Source: Amycolatopsis nivea (GTDB taxonomy: Bacteria; Actinomycetota; Actinomycetes; Mycobacteriales; Pseudonocardiaceae). From it: a DNA stretch of 64,000 nt. The notes under the pieces are model-generated. The model had not been told where the DNA came from, did not search any database, and worked only from the letters and a program-made list of their open reading frames with translations. This document shows, piece after piece, positions 1-10,404 of the stretch. The stretch lies in NCBI RefSeq assembly GCF_004522235.1, contig NZ_SDLT01000006.1, forward strand, positions 186,001-250,000, in the 5' to 3' direction. The position numbers and the translations under genes were made by a program. The first letter of the stretch is position 1. Each line of letters opens with the position of its first letter.

Positions 1-5
1 TTCGG

Positions 6-1622
6 ATGCCCGCAACGCATGAGGTCGTCAATCAGGTTCCGCCGCTGGAGCACGACACCGCCGCGGATCCGGCGCTGGCGGAGGCGGTCGGGCGCACCGA
101 GGCGGCGTGGGTCGTCGACGAGCTGCACGAGCTCGGGCGGCTCGCCGGCAGTGAGCAGGTGCAGGAGTGGAGCCGGCTGGTCAACGAGAACGAGCCGGTG
201 CTGCGCACGCACGACCGGTTCGGGCACCGGATCGACGAGGTCGAGTTCCATCCGCATTGGCACGACCTGATGAGCGTCGCGGTGTCGCACGGGCTGCAGG
301 CCGCGCCGTGGCGGGACGAGCGGCCGGGGGCGCACGCGGCGCGGGCGGCGAAGTTCTATGTCTGGAGCCAGTCCGAGGCCGGGCACACCTGCCCGATTTC
401 GATGACGTACGCGGCGGTTCCGGCGTTGCGCGCCAATCCTGAGCTGACCGAGAAGTACGAGCCGTTGCTGGCGTCGACCGAGTACGACTTCGGGTTGCGC
501 GAGCCGGGCACGAAGCGCGGGCTGATCGCGGGCATGTCGATGACCGAGAAGCAGGGCGGTTCGGACGTCCGTGCCAACACCACCGCGGCGCGGCCCGCGG
601 GCGACGGCAGCTATCGGCTGGTCGGGCACAAGTGGTTCACCAGCGCGCCGATGTCGGACATGTTCCTCACGCTCGCGCAGGCGCCCGGCGGGCTGTCCTG
701 CTTCCTGCTCCCCCGGGTGCTCCCGGACGGCAGCCGGAACCCGATCCGGTTGCAGCGCTTGAAGGACAAGCTCGGCAACCGGTCGAACGCGTCGTCGGAG
801 ATCGAGTACGACGACGCGGTGGGCTGGCTCGTCGGCGAGGAGGGGCGCGGGGTCCGCACGATCATCGAGATGGTCAACAACACGCGGCTCGACTGCGCGC
901 TCGGCAGTTCGTCGGGGATGCGGCTGGGCGCGGTCCGCGCGGTGCACCACGCGACGCACCGGTACGCGTTCGGCAAGGCGCTCGTGGACCAGCCGTTGAT
1001 GGCGAACGTGCTGGCGGACCTGGTGATCGAGGCGGAAGCGGCGGTGGCGGCGTCGATGCGGCTCGCGGCCGCGGGCGACCGGCGCGACGACGAGCAGGAG
1101 CAGGCGTTCCGGCGGCTCGGGCTCGCGGTGACCAAGTACTGGGTGTGCAAGCGGGCGCCGATGCACGCGGCCGAGGCGCTGGAATGCTTTGGCGGCAACG
1201 GGTATGTCGAGGAGTCGGGCATGCCGCGGCTGTACCGGGAGGCCCCGCTGATGTCGATCTGGGAGGGGTCGGGCAACGTCGCGGCACTGGACGCGTTGCG
1301 CGCGATGGGACGGCAGCCGGAGTCGGTGGCCGCGTTCTTCGCCGAGGTCGAGCAGGCCGCGGGCGGGGACGCGCGGCTCGACGACGCGGTCGACCGGCTC
1401 AAGAAGGATCTGTCCGATGTGGACGATCTGGAGTTCAGGGCGCGGCGGGTCGTCGAGTCGATGGCGTTGGTGCTGCAGGGTTCGCTGCTCGTGCGGCACG
1501 CGCCGCGCGCGGTGGCGGACGCGTTCTGCGGCACGCGGTTCGGCGGCGACTGGGGGCTGGCTTTCGGTACTTTGCCCGCTGGAACCGACACTTCCGCGAT
1601 CATCGCCCGCGCTCGCGTCTAG
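6..1622 (+). CDS. aidB: AidB-like acyl-CoA dehydrogenase family flavoprotein
   Basis: A cytosolic flavoprotein of the acyl-CoA dehydrogenase superfamily, AidB branch. In E. coli AidB belongs to the adaptive response to alkylating agents and has weak isovaleryl-CoA dehydrogenase activity. The 538-residue length matches the family. The N-terminal THxVxNQ stretch, the MTEKQGGSDVRANTT block near residue 179, the LKDKLGNRSNAS block and the RLYREAPLMSIWEGSGN block near residue 410 are AidB hallmarks. The ATG is only five bases from the window edge, so its ribosome site cannot be judged, but the N-terminus lines up with the family. The next gene looks separately transcribed. The physiological substrate is not visible from sequence. 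Confidence 0.93.
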   Translation: MPATHEVVNQVPPLEHDTAADPALAEAVGRTEAAWVVDELHELGRLAGSEQVQEWSRLVNENEPVLRTHDRFGHRIDEVEFHPHWHDLMSVAVSHGLQAAPWRDERPGAHAARAAKFYVWSQSEAGHTCPISMTYAAVPALRANPELTEKYEPLLASTEYDFGLREPGTKRGLIAGMSMTEKQGGSDVRANTTAARPAGDGSYRLVGHKWFTSAPMSDMFLTLAQAPGGLSCFLLPRVLPDGSRNPIRLQRLKDKLGNRSNASSEIEYDDAVGWLVGEEGRGVRTIIEMVNNTRLDCALGSSSGMRLGAVRAVHHATHRYAFGKALVDQPLMANVLADLVIEAEAAVAASMRLAAAGDRRDDEQEQAFRRLGLAVTKYWVCKRAPMHAAEALECFGGNGYVEESGMPRLYREAPLMSIWEGSGNVAALDALRAMGRQPESVAAFFAEVEQAAGGDARLDDAVDRLKKDLSDVDDLEFRARRVVESMALVLQGSLLVRHAPRAVADAFCGTRFGGDWGLAFGTLPAGTDTSAIIARARV

Positions 1623-1674
1623 TCCGCGTGTTTCGCCGGACGGGGTGCGGCGGCGGGGGCTACTGTCGCTGCCC

Positions 1675-3923
<2,249 letters not shown>

Positions 3924-3934
3924 GGACGTAGCGG

Positions 3935-3976
3935 GGCGGGTTTCCCGGCTTCCCTGGGGGTGCCGGGAAACCCGCC
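3935..3976. terminator. bidirectional terminator between rox and the PE-PPE esterase
   Basis: Perfect 15-base arms (3935-3949 and 3962-3976, GGCGGGTTTCCCGGC and its complement) around a 12-base loop. They lie in the 57-base gap between two convergent genes. Confidence 0.88.
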
Positions 3977-3980
3977 GCGG

Positions 3981-4757
3981 TCACGGATGGACCGGACCGC
4001 CCCAGCAGTCCTGTTTGCCCAGCCGCACCGACGTGTTGGTGTAGACGCCGTCGGCGATGCTGTCCTGCATGATCGACCGCTGGTCGGCCGGGCGCGGCCA
4101 CTGATAGCACCAGTGCTGGGCGAAGTAGCCGCCCGCCGCCTGGATCGGGTCGAAATCGCAGATGCCGTCGGTCTGGATGCAGTAGCGGATGGAGCGGACG
4201 CCGGCGAAGTCCGGGCGGCCCGCGCCGAACGACACGTATCCGCCGAACGGCGAGGGCAGGCCGGTGCCCGGCGGGAGCGTCGCGCTGATCCCGGTTCCGG
4301 CCGGGCCGGGCGGCTGCATCGGGTCGGCGAAGAGCTTGGCGCTGAACTTCGCCTTGTCGACGCCGAGCTGGTCGTCGGCGATGTCGTTGAGGACCAGGTT
4401 CGCCACTATCGCGCCCTGGGAGTAGCCGACGACGGTGAACTCGGCGTTCGGGTTCTCGTGGTAGGCGTCCTGGACGACCTGGCGGCCGCGGTCATGCCCG
4501 ATCGCGACGCTCTGGTCCATCGGGGTCTGGTCGCAGTTGGGCGCGCCGGCGGCCCCGGCGGGATAGTCCACGACCCGCGCGATGCCGCCCTGCAGCCACT
4601 CCGGACGGTAGACCGACGCCTTCCCGTCGCAGGTGCCGCCGATCAGGATGTAGTAGTGCGCGTCGTCGGCGTACGCCGGTGTGGCGCTGGCGAATCCCGC
4701 GCCGAGCGTGGCGACGACCGCGCCGATCAGCGCGATCCTCCTGGTTTTCTTCCCCAT
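3981..4757 (-). CDS. secreted PE-PPE domain alpha/beta hydrolase
   Basis: A predicted exported serine esterase/lipase of 258 residues. It starts with a signal peptide (MGKKTRRIAL..., cleavage near ATPAYA-DD, residue 30) and continues into a PE-PPE/cutinase-like domain. That domain contains a VVDYPAGA strand, the nucleophile elbow GYSQG (Ser113) and a later HW segment that may supply the histidine. Conserved cysteines suggest disulphides outside the cell. The ATG at 4757 follows a clear GGAGGGG ribosome site; longer in-frame starts would bury the signal peptide. In mycobacteria such domains hydrolyse lipid esters. The natural substrate here is unknown. Confidence 0.82.
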   Translation of the reverse strand: MGKKTRRIALIGAVVATLGAGFASATPAYADDAHYYILIGGTCDGKASVYRPEWLQGGIARVVDYPAGAAGAPNCDQTPMDQSVAIGHDRGRQVVQDAYHENPNAEFTVVGYSQGAIVANLVLNDIADDQLGVDKAKFSAKLFADPMQPPGPAGTGISATLPPGTGLPSPFGGYVSFGAGRPDFAGVRSIRYCIQTDGICDFDPIQAAGGYFAQHWCYQWPRPADQRSIMQDSIADGVYTNTSVRLGKQDCWGGPVHP

Positions 4758-4780
4758 CGGGTCCCCTCCGCGTCGAATGG

Positions 4781-4795
4781 TCAGCATGTTGCTGA
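4781..4795. promoter_or_regulatory. short palindrome upstream of the esterase gene
   Basis: TCAGCA-TGT-TGCTGA, a perfect 6+6 dyad 24 bases before the ATG of the minus-strand esterase. It could be a regulator site or leader structure. No cognate regulator is adjacent, so this is tentative. Confidence 0.3.
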
Positions 4796-4931
4796 ACGTG
4801 TTCGGAAAGCTACGGAGGAGCAATGAAATCCTGCTGACATCATGATCGCCCGCGAGCCGGGGCGTTCGCCGATTCCGCTGGTCAGGCGGCACCGGCGCCG
4901 GATCCGAGTCCACCGGATCGAGTGACCCGCC

Positions 4932-5852
4932 TCAGGCCGGGTTTCCGCGCCGGGCGGCGGGCACGTCGTGCAGGGGCGGACCGGCGACCACGGTGTTGTG
5001 GACGGTGCCGATCCCTTCCACGGTCATGCGGACGGTGTCGCCGATGCGCAGCGGCGGCGGTTGCCGGTCGCCGCGCCATCCCCACAGTTCGGCGAGGCAG
5101 CCGCTGCCGCAGGTTCCGGAGCCGAGCACGTCCCCGGGCCGGACCCAGGTGCCCCGGCTGGCATAGGAGATCAGCTCGGCGAACGTCCAGGCCATGGTGG
5201 CAAGCGTGTCGCCGCCGATGCGGGTGTCGTTGACGAAAACCTCCATCGCGAGGTCGTACCGGCCATCGCGGTCGGCCAGTTCGTCCGGGGTGACCAGCAC
5301 CGGGCCGAGGGTCGTGGCGGTGTCCTTGCCCTTGGCCGGTCCGAGCCCGACGCGCATTTCGCGGCTCTGCAGGTCGCGCGCCGACCAGTCGTTGAGGATG
5401 GTGAACCCGGCGATGTGGTCCGCGGCCTCGGCGACGGACAGGTTGAAACCCGCCGTGCCGATCACGGCCGCGACTTCGAGTTCGAAGTCCAGCACTTCGC
5501 ACCCGGGCGGCATCGGGACCGGGGCGCCGGAGCCGATCGCGGCGTGCGGGTTGGTGAAGTAGAAGGCGGGCGCTTCGTACCAGGCGTCCGGGACCTCGCT
5601 GGTTCCGGTGATCGCGCGGAGCGAGCCGGCCGTGTGCTGTTCGAAGGTGATGAAGTCGCGGATGCTGGCGACCGGCACCGGGACGGCGATCGACGCGGTT
5701 TCGTCCCAGGCCGACCGCTCGCCTGCCGCTCCGGTCTCCCCGGCGGCGAGCACCTCGAAGACGTCCGCGGTCTCGGGCAGCAGATCGATGCGGTCGCCGT
5801 CGACGACGCCATAGCGCTGGACGCCGTCGACGAACAAGGAACCGATTCTCAT
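4932..5852 (-). CDS. fumarylacetoacetate hydrolase (FAH) family protein
   Basis: A 306-residue member of the FAH superfamily, metal-dependent enzymes that hydrolyse or decarboxylate acylpyruvate-type or ring-cleavage products. The metal-binding pattern is visible as DFELE (Glu124, Glu126), NDWSARD (Asp155) and the catalytic lysine region GPAKGKD (about 173-177). It is the last gene of a minus-strand operon. Its ATG overlaps the stop of the cyclase-family gene in an ATGA, so the two are translationally coupled. With the cyclase-family and CocE hydrolases it probably finishes degradation of an aromatic or ester compound. The exact substrate is unknown. Confidence 0.87.
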   Translation of the reverse strand: MRIGSLFVDGVQRYGVVDGDRIDLLPETADVFEVLAAGETGAAGERSAWDETASIAVPVPVASIRDFITFEQHTAGSLRAITGTSEVPDAWYEAPAFYFTNPHAAIGSGAPVPMPPGCEVLDFELEVAAVIGTAGFNLSVAEAADHIAGFTILNDWSARDLQSREMRVGLGPAKGKDTATTLGPVLVTPDELADRDGRYDLAMEVFVNDTRIGGDTLATMAWTFAELISYASRGTWVRPGDVLGSGTCGSGCLAELWGWRGDRQPPPLRIGDTVRMTVEGIGTVHNTVVAGPPLHDVPAARRGNPA

Positions 5853-6631
5853 TCCGTCTCCTCGTCGAAGATCGCCACCGCGCGGGTCCAGCCTGCCGAC
5901 GCCGCGTGGATCTTGACCGGGAAGCAGGCGATCTGGAACCCGGTGACCGGGAGGCTCTCCAGGTTGTGCAGCTTCTCGAGGTGGCAGTAGCCGATCTCGC
6001 GGCCGGCCCGGTGGCCCTCCCAGATGACCGAGGCGTCGTGGTCGCGGGCGTAGCGCTCGGCGGTGAACCGGAACGGGGCGTCCCAGCTCCAGGCGTCGGT
6101 TCCGGTCACCCGCACCCCCTGTTCGAGCAGGTGCAGGGTGGCGGCGCGGCCGACTCCGCAGCCGGAATCGACGTAGTCGTCCTCGCCGTAGCGGGTGCCG
6201 GCCCGGGTGTTGACCACCACGATGTCGAGCGGGCGCAGCCGGTGGCCGATCCGGTCGAGTTCCGCGTCGATGTCGGCGGGCGTGACGACGTGGCCGTCGG
6301 GCAGGCTCCGGAAGTCCAGCTTCACTCCCTGCTGGAAGCACCAGTGCAGCGGCACCTCGTCGATCGTCATGGCCCGGCGGCCTCCGTCCATTGTGGACGC
6401 GTAGTGGTACGGGGCGTCGAGGTGGGTGCCGGTGTGCGTGGTGGCCTCGATCCGCTCGATCGCCCAGCCTTCGCCGTCGGGCAGATCGGCGGCCGTCGCG
6501 CCCGGGAAGAAGCGGAGCAGGTCCGGGACCGACTGCTGGTGGTCGACGTAGGTGATCGAGGGCCGGTGCCCGGGCGGGTCGGACGCGATCCCGCTCCGCA
6601 GCGGAACCGAAATGTCCACGAGCTGTCGCAT
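5849..6631 (-). CDS. cyclase family protein (kynurenine-formamidase-like metal hydrolase)
   Basis: A 260-residue member of the cyclase (PF04199) family, which includes kynurenine formamidase and isatin hydrolase. The metal-binding signature HTGTHLDAPYH is at residues 66-76. These are Mn/Zn-dependent amide or lactam hydrolases. It is the middle gene of the operon. It begins 19 bases after the stop of the CocE-type hydrolase and overlaps the FAH-family gene by four bases. Isatin- or formylkynurenine-like chemistry is possible, but the preceding ester hydrolase suggests another substrate, so I leave it unspecific. Confidence 0.87.
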   Translation of the reverse strand: MRQLVDISVPLRSGIASDPPGHRPSITYVDHQQSVPDLLRFFPGATAADLPDGEGWAIERIEATTHTGTHLDAPYHYASTMDGGRRAMTIDEVPLHWCFQQGVKLDFRSLPDGHVVTPADIDAELDRIGHRLRPLDIVVVNTRAGTRYGEDDYVDSGCGVGRAATLHLLEQGVRVTGTDAWSWDAPFRFTAERYARDHDASVIWEGHRAGREIGYCHLEKLHNLESLPVTGFQIACFPVKIHAASAGWTRAVAIFDEETE

Positions 6632-6650
6632 GGCGACTCCTTCCGGCCGC

Positions 6651-8162
6651 TCAGCGCGGGATGACGGGGACGAGCAGATGGGAGGCGTGGTCGCCGCCGA
6701 GGTGGATGACGGCGCCGGTCGCCGGGCGGGCGAGATCGGGCCGGTCGTGGGTCATGAAGCCGAGGTCGCTGTCGCCGGCGACCAGTTCGAGGCGCAGCCG
6801 CTCGCCCGGCGCGAGGGTGATGCTGGTGGGCCAGATCTCGACCTCGAGCAAGGTCGGCTCGCCGGGCACGAGGGGAATCTCGCGGGAGTGGGTGTGCCAC
6901 GGCCGGTGCGGCAGCGACCGCTCCGGATCGGTCTCGCGGTGGGAAGCCTTGAGCCAGCCCATCGTCATCGGGACCGGACCGCCCTGGGGGCCGACGCCCG
7001 GGATCGGCTCGCCGTCGGTGCCGATGTGCTGCACCCGGGCGAAGACGTCGAGGTCGTCCTGCTCGGAGCTGAGCCACAGGCGCAGCGCGACCGGACCGGT
7101 CAGTTCGAGCGGCTCGGACACCGGGGCGGTGTCGAAGCTGGCGGGGTAGGCCACCGTCGCGGCGTCCGCGGGCGGGTCCCAGTCGAGGGTTCCCTCGCCG
7201 AGGTGGAGCTCGCGCCACTGAGTCTGCGGGAGCGGGAAGTCCGTGGCGTCTCGCCATTCGACCTCGCGCCCGTGCCGGATCGCGAGCCGTACCGGGGGCA
7301 CGCCGTCCATCCGGTCGGGCTGGTCTCTGAGGAACCGGTCGAGGAAGCGCAGCTGCAGATCCAGCGCCCAGTCGGCGTAGTAGGGATCGATGTGGGTGCC
7401 GGTGTGCACGACGAGCCACTTGTCCCGCGACGCCGCGCGGGCCCAGCCTTCGATGTTGCCGCGCAGGTGGACATGCAGGGCGCCCCAGTTGCCCGCCGAC
7501 AGCACCGGCACCGTGACCCGGTCGAGGTCGACGATGCGCGCTTGGTGGTAGTCGTCGAGCACGGGACGCTGCGGGAGCACCTCGCGCCAGTCGTCGCCGT
7601 CCTCGCCGTTGCGCTGGGGAGTGATCTGGCGGTCCCACCAGAACTCGACGAACCCGTTGGCGTACAGGCCGCCCTGGTAGATGAAGTCGCGGTAGAAGTC
7701 GGTCGCGCCTTCCCAGGCCACGACCGCGGCGAGGTGCGGCGGCTGGAGTTCCGCGACCCGCCAGCCCATCATCGCGAGCCACGAGATGCCGCTGGACGCC
7801 ACCTTGCCGGTGGACCACGGCTGTCCGGCCGCCCATTCGACGACGTCGTAGAAGTCCTCGGAATCGCCCGGGCTCATCAGATCCATCCGCCCGGGCGACT
7901 TGCCGGTGCCACGGGTGTCGGCGCGCAGCACCGCGTAACCGCGGGCGGTCCACCACTCGGGGTCCGGGGTCTCCCAGACCATGTGCTCGCTCTGCGGCAC
8001 GCGGTCGTAGAGCGGATAGCGGTCCGGCCAGTGCACGTCCTTGCCGTACGGGCTGATCGACGCCAGCACGGGAAACGCGCCCTCGTCGTCGGGCAGGAAC
8101 AGGTCGGCCAGGATCGGCGAGCCGGTGCGGGCGGGGACCTCGATGTCCCGTTCGATGCGCAT
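6651..8162 (-). CDS. CocE/NonD family serine hydrolase
   Basis: A 503-residue alpha/beta hydrolase of the X-Pro dipeptidyl-peptidase/cocaine-esterase group. The N-terminal catalytic domain carries YAVLRADTRGTGKS and the nucleophile motif SSGISW (Ser127). The C-terminal half is a beta-rich PepX_C-like domain (LRLWLSSEQDDLDVFARV, LAPGERLRLELVAGDSDLGF). I set the start at 8162 because a GGAG site lies about ten bases upstream; an upstream ATG at 8186 has no ribosome site and lies inside the promoter/operator region. It is the first gene of a three-hydrolase operon, divergent from a TetR gene. Confidence 0.87.
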   Translation of the reverse strand: MRIERDIEVPARTGSPILADLFLPDDEGAFPVLASISPYGKDVHWPDRYPLYDRVPQSEHMVWETPDPEWWTARGYAVLRADTRGTGKSPGRMDLMSPGDSEDFYDVVEWAAGQPWSTGKVASSGISWLAMMGWRVAELQPPHLAAVVAWEGATDFYRDFIYQGGLYANGFVEFWWDRQITPQRNGEDGDDWREVLPQRPVLDDYHQARIVDLDRVTVPVLSAGNWGALHVHLRGNIEGWARAASRDKWLVVHTGTHIDPYYADWALDLQLRFLDRFLRDQPDRMDGVPPVRLAIRHGREVEWRDATDFPLPQTQWRELHLGEGTLDWDPPADAATVAYPASFDTAPVSEPLELTGPVALRLWLSSEQDDLDVFARVQHIGTDGEPIPGVGPQGGPVPMTMGWLKASHRETDPERSLPHRPWHTHSREIPLVPGEPTLLEVEIWPTSITLAPGERLRLELVAGDSDLGFMTHDRPDLARPATGAVIHLGGDHASHLLVPVIPR

Positions 8163-8190
8163 CTCAGTACTCCAAGGGGTGACCATTAAA

Positions 8191-8250
8191 GCAAGTCAGC
8201 TTGCATCAAGGAGTATGGCCACTGGCGCGCACTAAAGCAAGCAGACTTGT
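8191..8250. promoter_or_regulatory. paired TetR operators between the hydrolase operon and its regulator
   Basis: Two related palindromes lie 46 bases apart centre to centre: GCAAG-TCAG-CTTGC (8191-8204) and GCAAG-CAGA-CTTGT (8237-8250). Both are preceded by TAAA, and the second extends to CTAA/TTAG. One sits next to the hydrolase promoter. The other overlaps the -35/-10 region of the tetR gene, whose TAGAGT -10 is at 8253-8258. This layout implies that the TetR represses both itself and the hydrolase operon. Confidence 0.82.
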
Positions 8251-8265
8251 ATTAGAGTGCTGCCC

Positions 8266-8856
8266 GTGAACGATTCGGACGTCCGGCGACGACCCGGTGG
8301 ACGCGCGGCCCGGGTGCGCGCCGCCGTCATCGACGCGACCAACGAGCTCCTGCAGGACCACGGCCTGACCGGTCTGAAGGTGTCCGAGGTGGCCCGGCGC
8401 GCGCAGGTCAACGAGACGTCGATCTTCCGGCGATGGGGCACCCGCGAGAACCTCGTCATCGACGCCCTGCTCGCCGACGCCGCCGAGCAGCTTCCCGTGC
8501 CCGACAACGGGAATGTGCGCGACGACCTGATCGCCTACGCCACCTCGCTCGCGAAATACCTGACCTCGCCCGCCGGCAACGCCCTCGGCCGGACCCTGGC
8601 CTCGGCCGGCGACGACCCGGCCACCCAGCAGCTGCGCGACCAGTACTGGGACGCCCGCTACGCCCAGTCCGGCCAGATCGCCGCGCGGGCGGTCGAACGC
8701 GGAGAACTGCCCGAGGGCACCAGCCCGCGGTTCGTGCTGGAGATGCTCGTCGCGCCGCTGCACTTCAGGATCGTGCTCACCCGCGAGCCGCTCGAACCGG
8801 ACTTGCCCGCACGCATCGTCGACGCGCTCCTCCGCGGACTCCTCTCGCCTGCCTGA
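8266..8856 (+). CDS. TetR family regulator of the hydrolase operon
   Basis: A 196-residue one-component repressor. The N-terminal helix-turn-helix (TGLKVSEVARRAQVNETSIFRRWGTRENLV) is followed by a TetR_C-type ligand domain. The GTG at 8266 is preferred over one at 8257 because there is no Shine-Dalgarno, while TAGAGT (8253-8258) ends seven bases before it, a leaderless arrangement. It is divergent from the CocE/cyclase/FAH operon across two matching palindromes. The likely inducer is the substrate or product of those hydrolases. Confidence 0.87.
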   Translation: MNDSDVRRRPGGRAARVRAAVIDATNELLQDHGLTGLKVSEVARRAQVNETSIFRRWGTRENLVIDALLADAAEQLPVPDNGNVRDDLIAYATSLAKYLTSPAGNALGRTLASAGDDPATQQLRDQYWDARYAQSGQIAARAVERGELPEGTSPRFVLEMLVAPLHFRIVLTREPLEPDLPARIVDALLRGLLSPA

Positions 8857-8901
8857 GTCAGCGTTGTGGCCCGTGCGGTCCAGAACCAGTAGGGTCGGCG
8901 C

Positions 8902-9498
8902 ATGGCCCGGCCCCGCGAGTTCGACGAGCAACGCGTGTTGCTCGCTGTCCGCGACGAGTTCTGGGACAAGGGCTACGCGGCGACGTCGCTGGATGACCTG
9001 CTGCGCGCGAGCGGGCTCGGCAAGGGCAGCCTGTACGGGGCGTTCGGAGACAAGCGAAGCCTGTTCCTGCGAGTGCTGCGCGACTACGACGACGCGAATC
9101 TGCTGAAGCTGCGCGAAAATCTGGCGTCCGCGGCGCGCGGGATCGACATGGTGCGCGCGTTTCTGCTCAGCCCGACCGTCGACCCGACCGGAGCGGTCGC
9201 GCGTCGAGGTTGCTTGCTGGCCAACAGCAACGCCGAACTGGCCGTGAGCACTCCGGACGTGGCAGCTGAGGCGCGTCGCAGCTACGACGCGATCACGGAC
9301 ATTCTCGCCGAGGCGCTGGAACGCGCCCAGCGCGAAGGCGACCTCTCCCCTGACGCCGATCCTGCCGAGACCGCCCGCGCGGTGCTGGTCGCCCAGCTCG
9401 GCCTGACCGCGCTCGGGCGTACCGGCATGGACGTCGACGCGCTCACCAAGGCGGCCCAGTCCACTATCGAGCGGCTGCTGCCCGTCCCGGCGGAGTAA
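8902..9498 (+). CDS. TetR family regulator, probably of the downstream SDR
   Basis: A 198-residue TetR repressor. The DNA-recognition helix KGSLYGAFGDK is typical of the clade that binds ACCGnnCGGT-type operators, and exactly such boxes stand before the SDR gene 140 bases downstream. The ligand domain includes a RRGCLLANSNAEL segment common in this clade. Its start is leaderless in style: TAGGGT (8890-8895) ends six bases before the ATG and no ribosome site is seen. Confidence 0.87.
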   Translation: MARPREFDEQRVLLAVRDEFWDKGYAATSLDDLLRASGLGKGSLYGAFGDKRSLFLRVLRDYDDANLLKLRENLASAARGIDMVRAFLLSPTVDPTGAVARRGCLLANSNAELAVSTPDVAAEARRSYDAITDILAEALERAQREGDLSPDADPAETARAVLVAQLGLTALGRTGMDVDALTKAAQSTIERLLPVPAE

Positions 9499-9572
9499 GC
9501 CGCACCGCCGCTCTCGCCGCGGATGCCTGCCTGGCACGTCCAGGTCCATGCATGCTCTTCCCGCCTTCGTTA

Positions 9573-9619
9573 TTGACCGCTCGGTCCAGATCTGCGACAT
9601 TTATGGACCTTACGGTCAA
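9573..9619 (+). promoter_or_regulatory. SDR promoter region with two TetR boxes
   Basis: TTGACCGCTCGGTCCA (9573-9588) and its near reverse complement TGGACCTTACGGTCAA (9604-9619) are two GACCGnnCGGTC-type operators. The first contains a TTGACC that can serve as the -35, with GACATT (9596-9601) 17 bases later as a possible -10. A repressor bound here would block the SDR promoter. Confidence 0.78.
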
Positions 9620-9639
9620 TAATCTTGAAGGAGGGCAGC

Positions 9640-10374
9640 ATGGCCGTCTTGGCAGACAAAATCGCCGTGGTCACCGGAGGCAGCACCGGCATCGGATTCG
9701 CGACCGCGCGCGCGTTCCGCGACGAGGGCGCCAAGGTCTTCATCACCGGCCGCCGCAAGGACGCGCTCGACGCCGCGGTCGCCGAACTCGGGCCTGCCGT
9801 GACGGGCGTGGTCTGTGACGTTTCGGTGCTCGAGGACCTCGACGCGTTGTACCGAACCGTGCGCGAGCAGGCCGGTCGCATCGACGTGCTGGTCGCCAAC
9901 GCAGGCATCGGCATCTCGGCTCCCCTCGGCGAGGTGACGGAGGAGCTGATCGACTCGGTGTTCGCCACCAACGTCAAGGGAACGATCTTCACCCTGCAGC
10001 AAGCGCTGCCGCTGCTGAGCCCGAACGCCTCGGTGATCCTCACCGGTTCGACCGCCACCACCCGGCCCGGCCAGGGACTCGAGGTCTACGCGGCATCGAA
10101 GGCCGCGATCCGCAACCTCGCCCGGGGCTGGGCGCTCAGCTCGCGCACGCACGGGTTCCGGGTCAACGTCGTGTCCCCCGGCGGCACGCGCACGCCCGGT
10201 CTTCTCGAACTGGTCCCGTCCGAGGCGCTCAAGCAGTCCGAAGGCGCGATACCGCTGGGTCGCCTCGCCGAACCCGCGGAGATCGCCGCCGTGACGACGT
10301 TCCTTGCCTCGGATGCGTCCAGCTATGTCAATGGCGCCGAGTTCTTTGCCGACGGGGGTTACGCGCAGGTGTGA
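9640..10374 (+). CDS. short-chain dehydrogenase/reductase
   Basis: A 244-residue classical SDR with the NAD(P)-binding TGGSTGIG motif near residue 12, the NAG motif (VANAGIG), the catalytic serine in LTGSTATT and YAASKAA as the Tyr-Lys pair. The C-terminus FLASDASSYVNGAEFFADGGYAQV is typical of this family. The ATG follows a GGAGGG ribosome site. It is probably repressed by the TetR encoded just upstream through two operators. The reaction is a carbonyl/alcohol interconversion of unknown substrate, plausibly detoxification of a reactive carbonyl or quinone. Confidence 0.88.
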   Translation: MAVLADKIAVVTGGSTGIGFATARAFRDEGAKVFITGRRKDALDAAVAELGPAVTGVVCDVSVLEDLDALYRTVREQAGRIDVLVANAGIGISAPLGEVTEELIDSVFATNVKGTIFTLQQALPLLSPNASVILTGSTATTRPGQGLEVYAASKAAIRNLARGWALSSRTHGFRVNVVSPGGTRTPGLLELVPSEALKQSEGAIPLGRLAEPAEIAAVTTFLASDASSYVNGAEFFADGGYAQV

Positions 10375-10404
10375 GCACCCGCGAGAACATCACGGGGACA
10401 GAGC

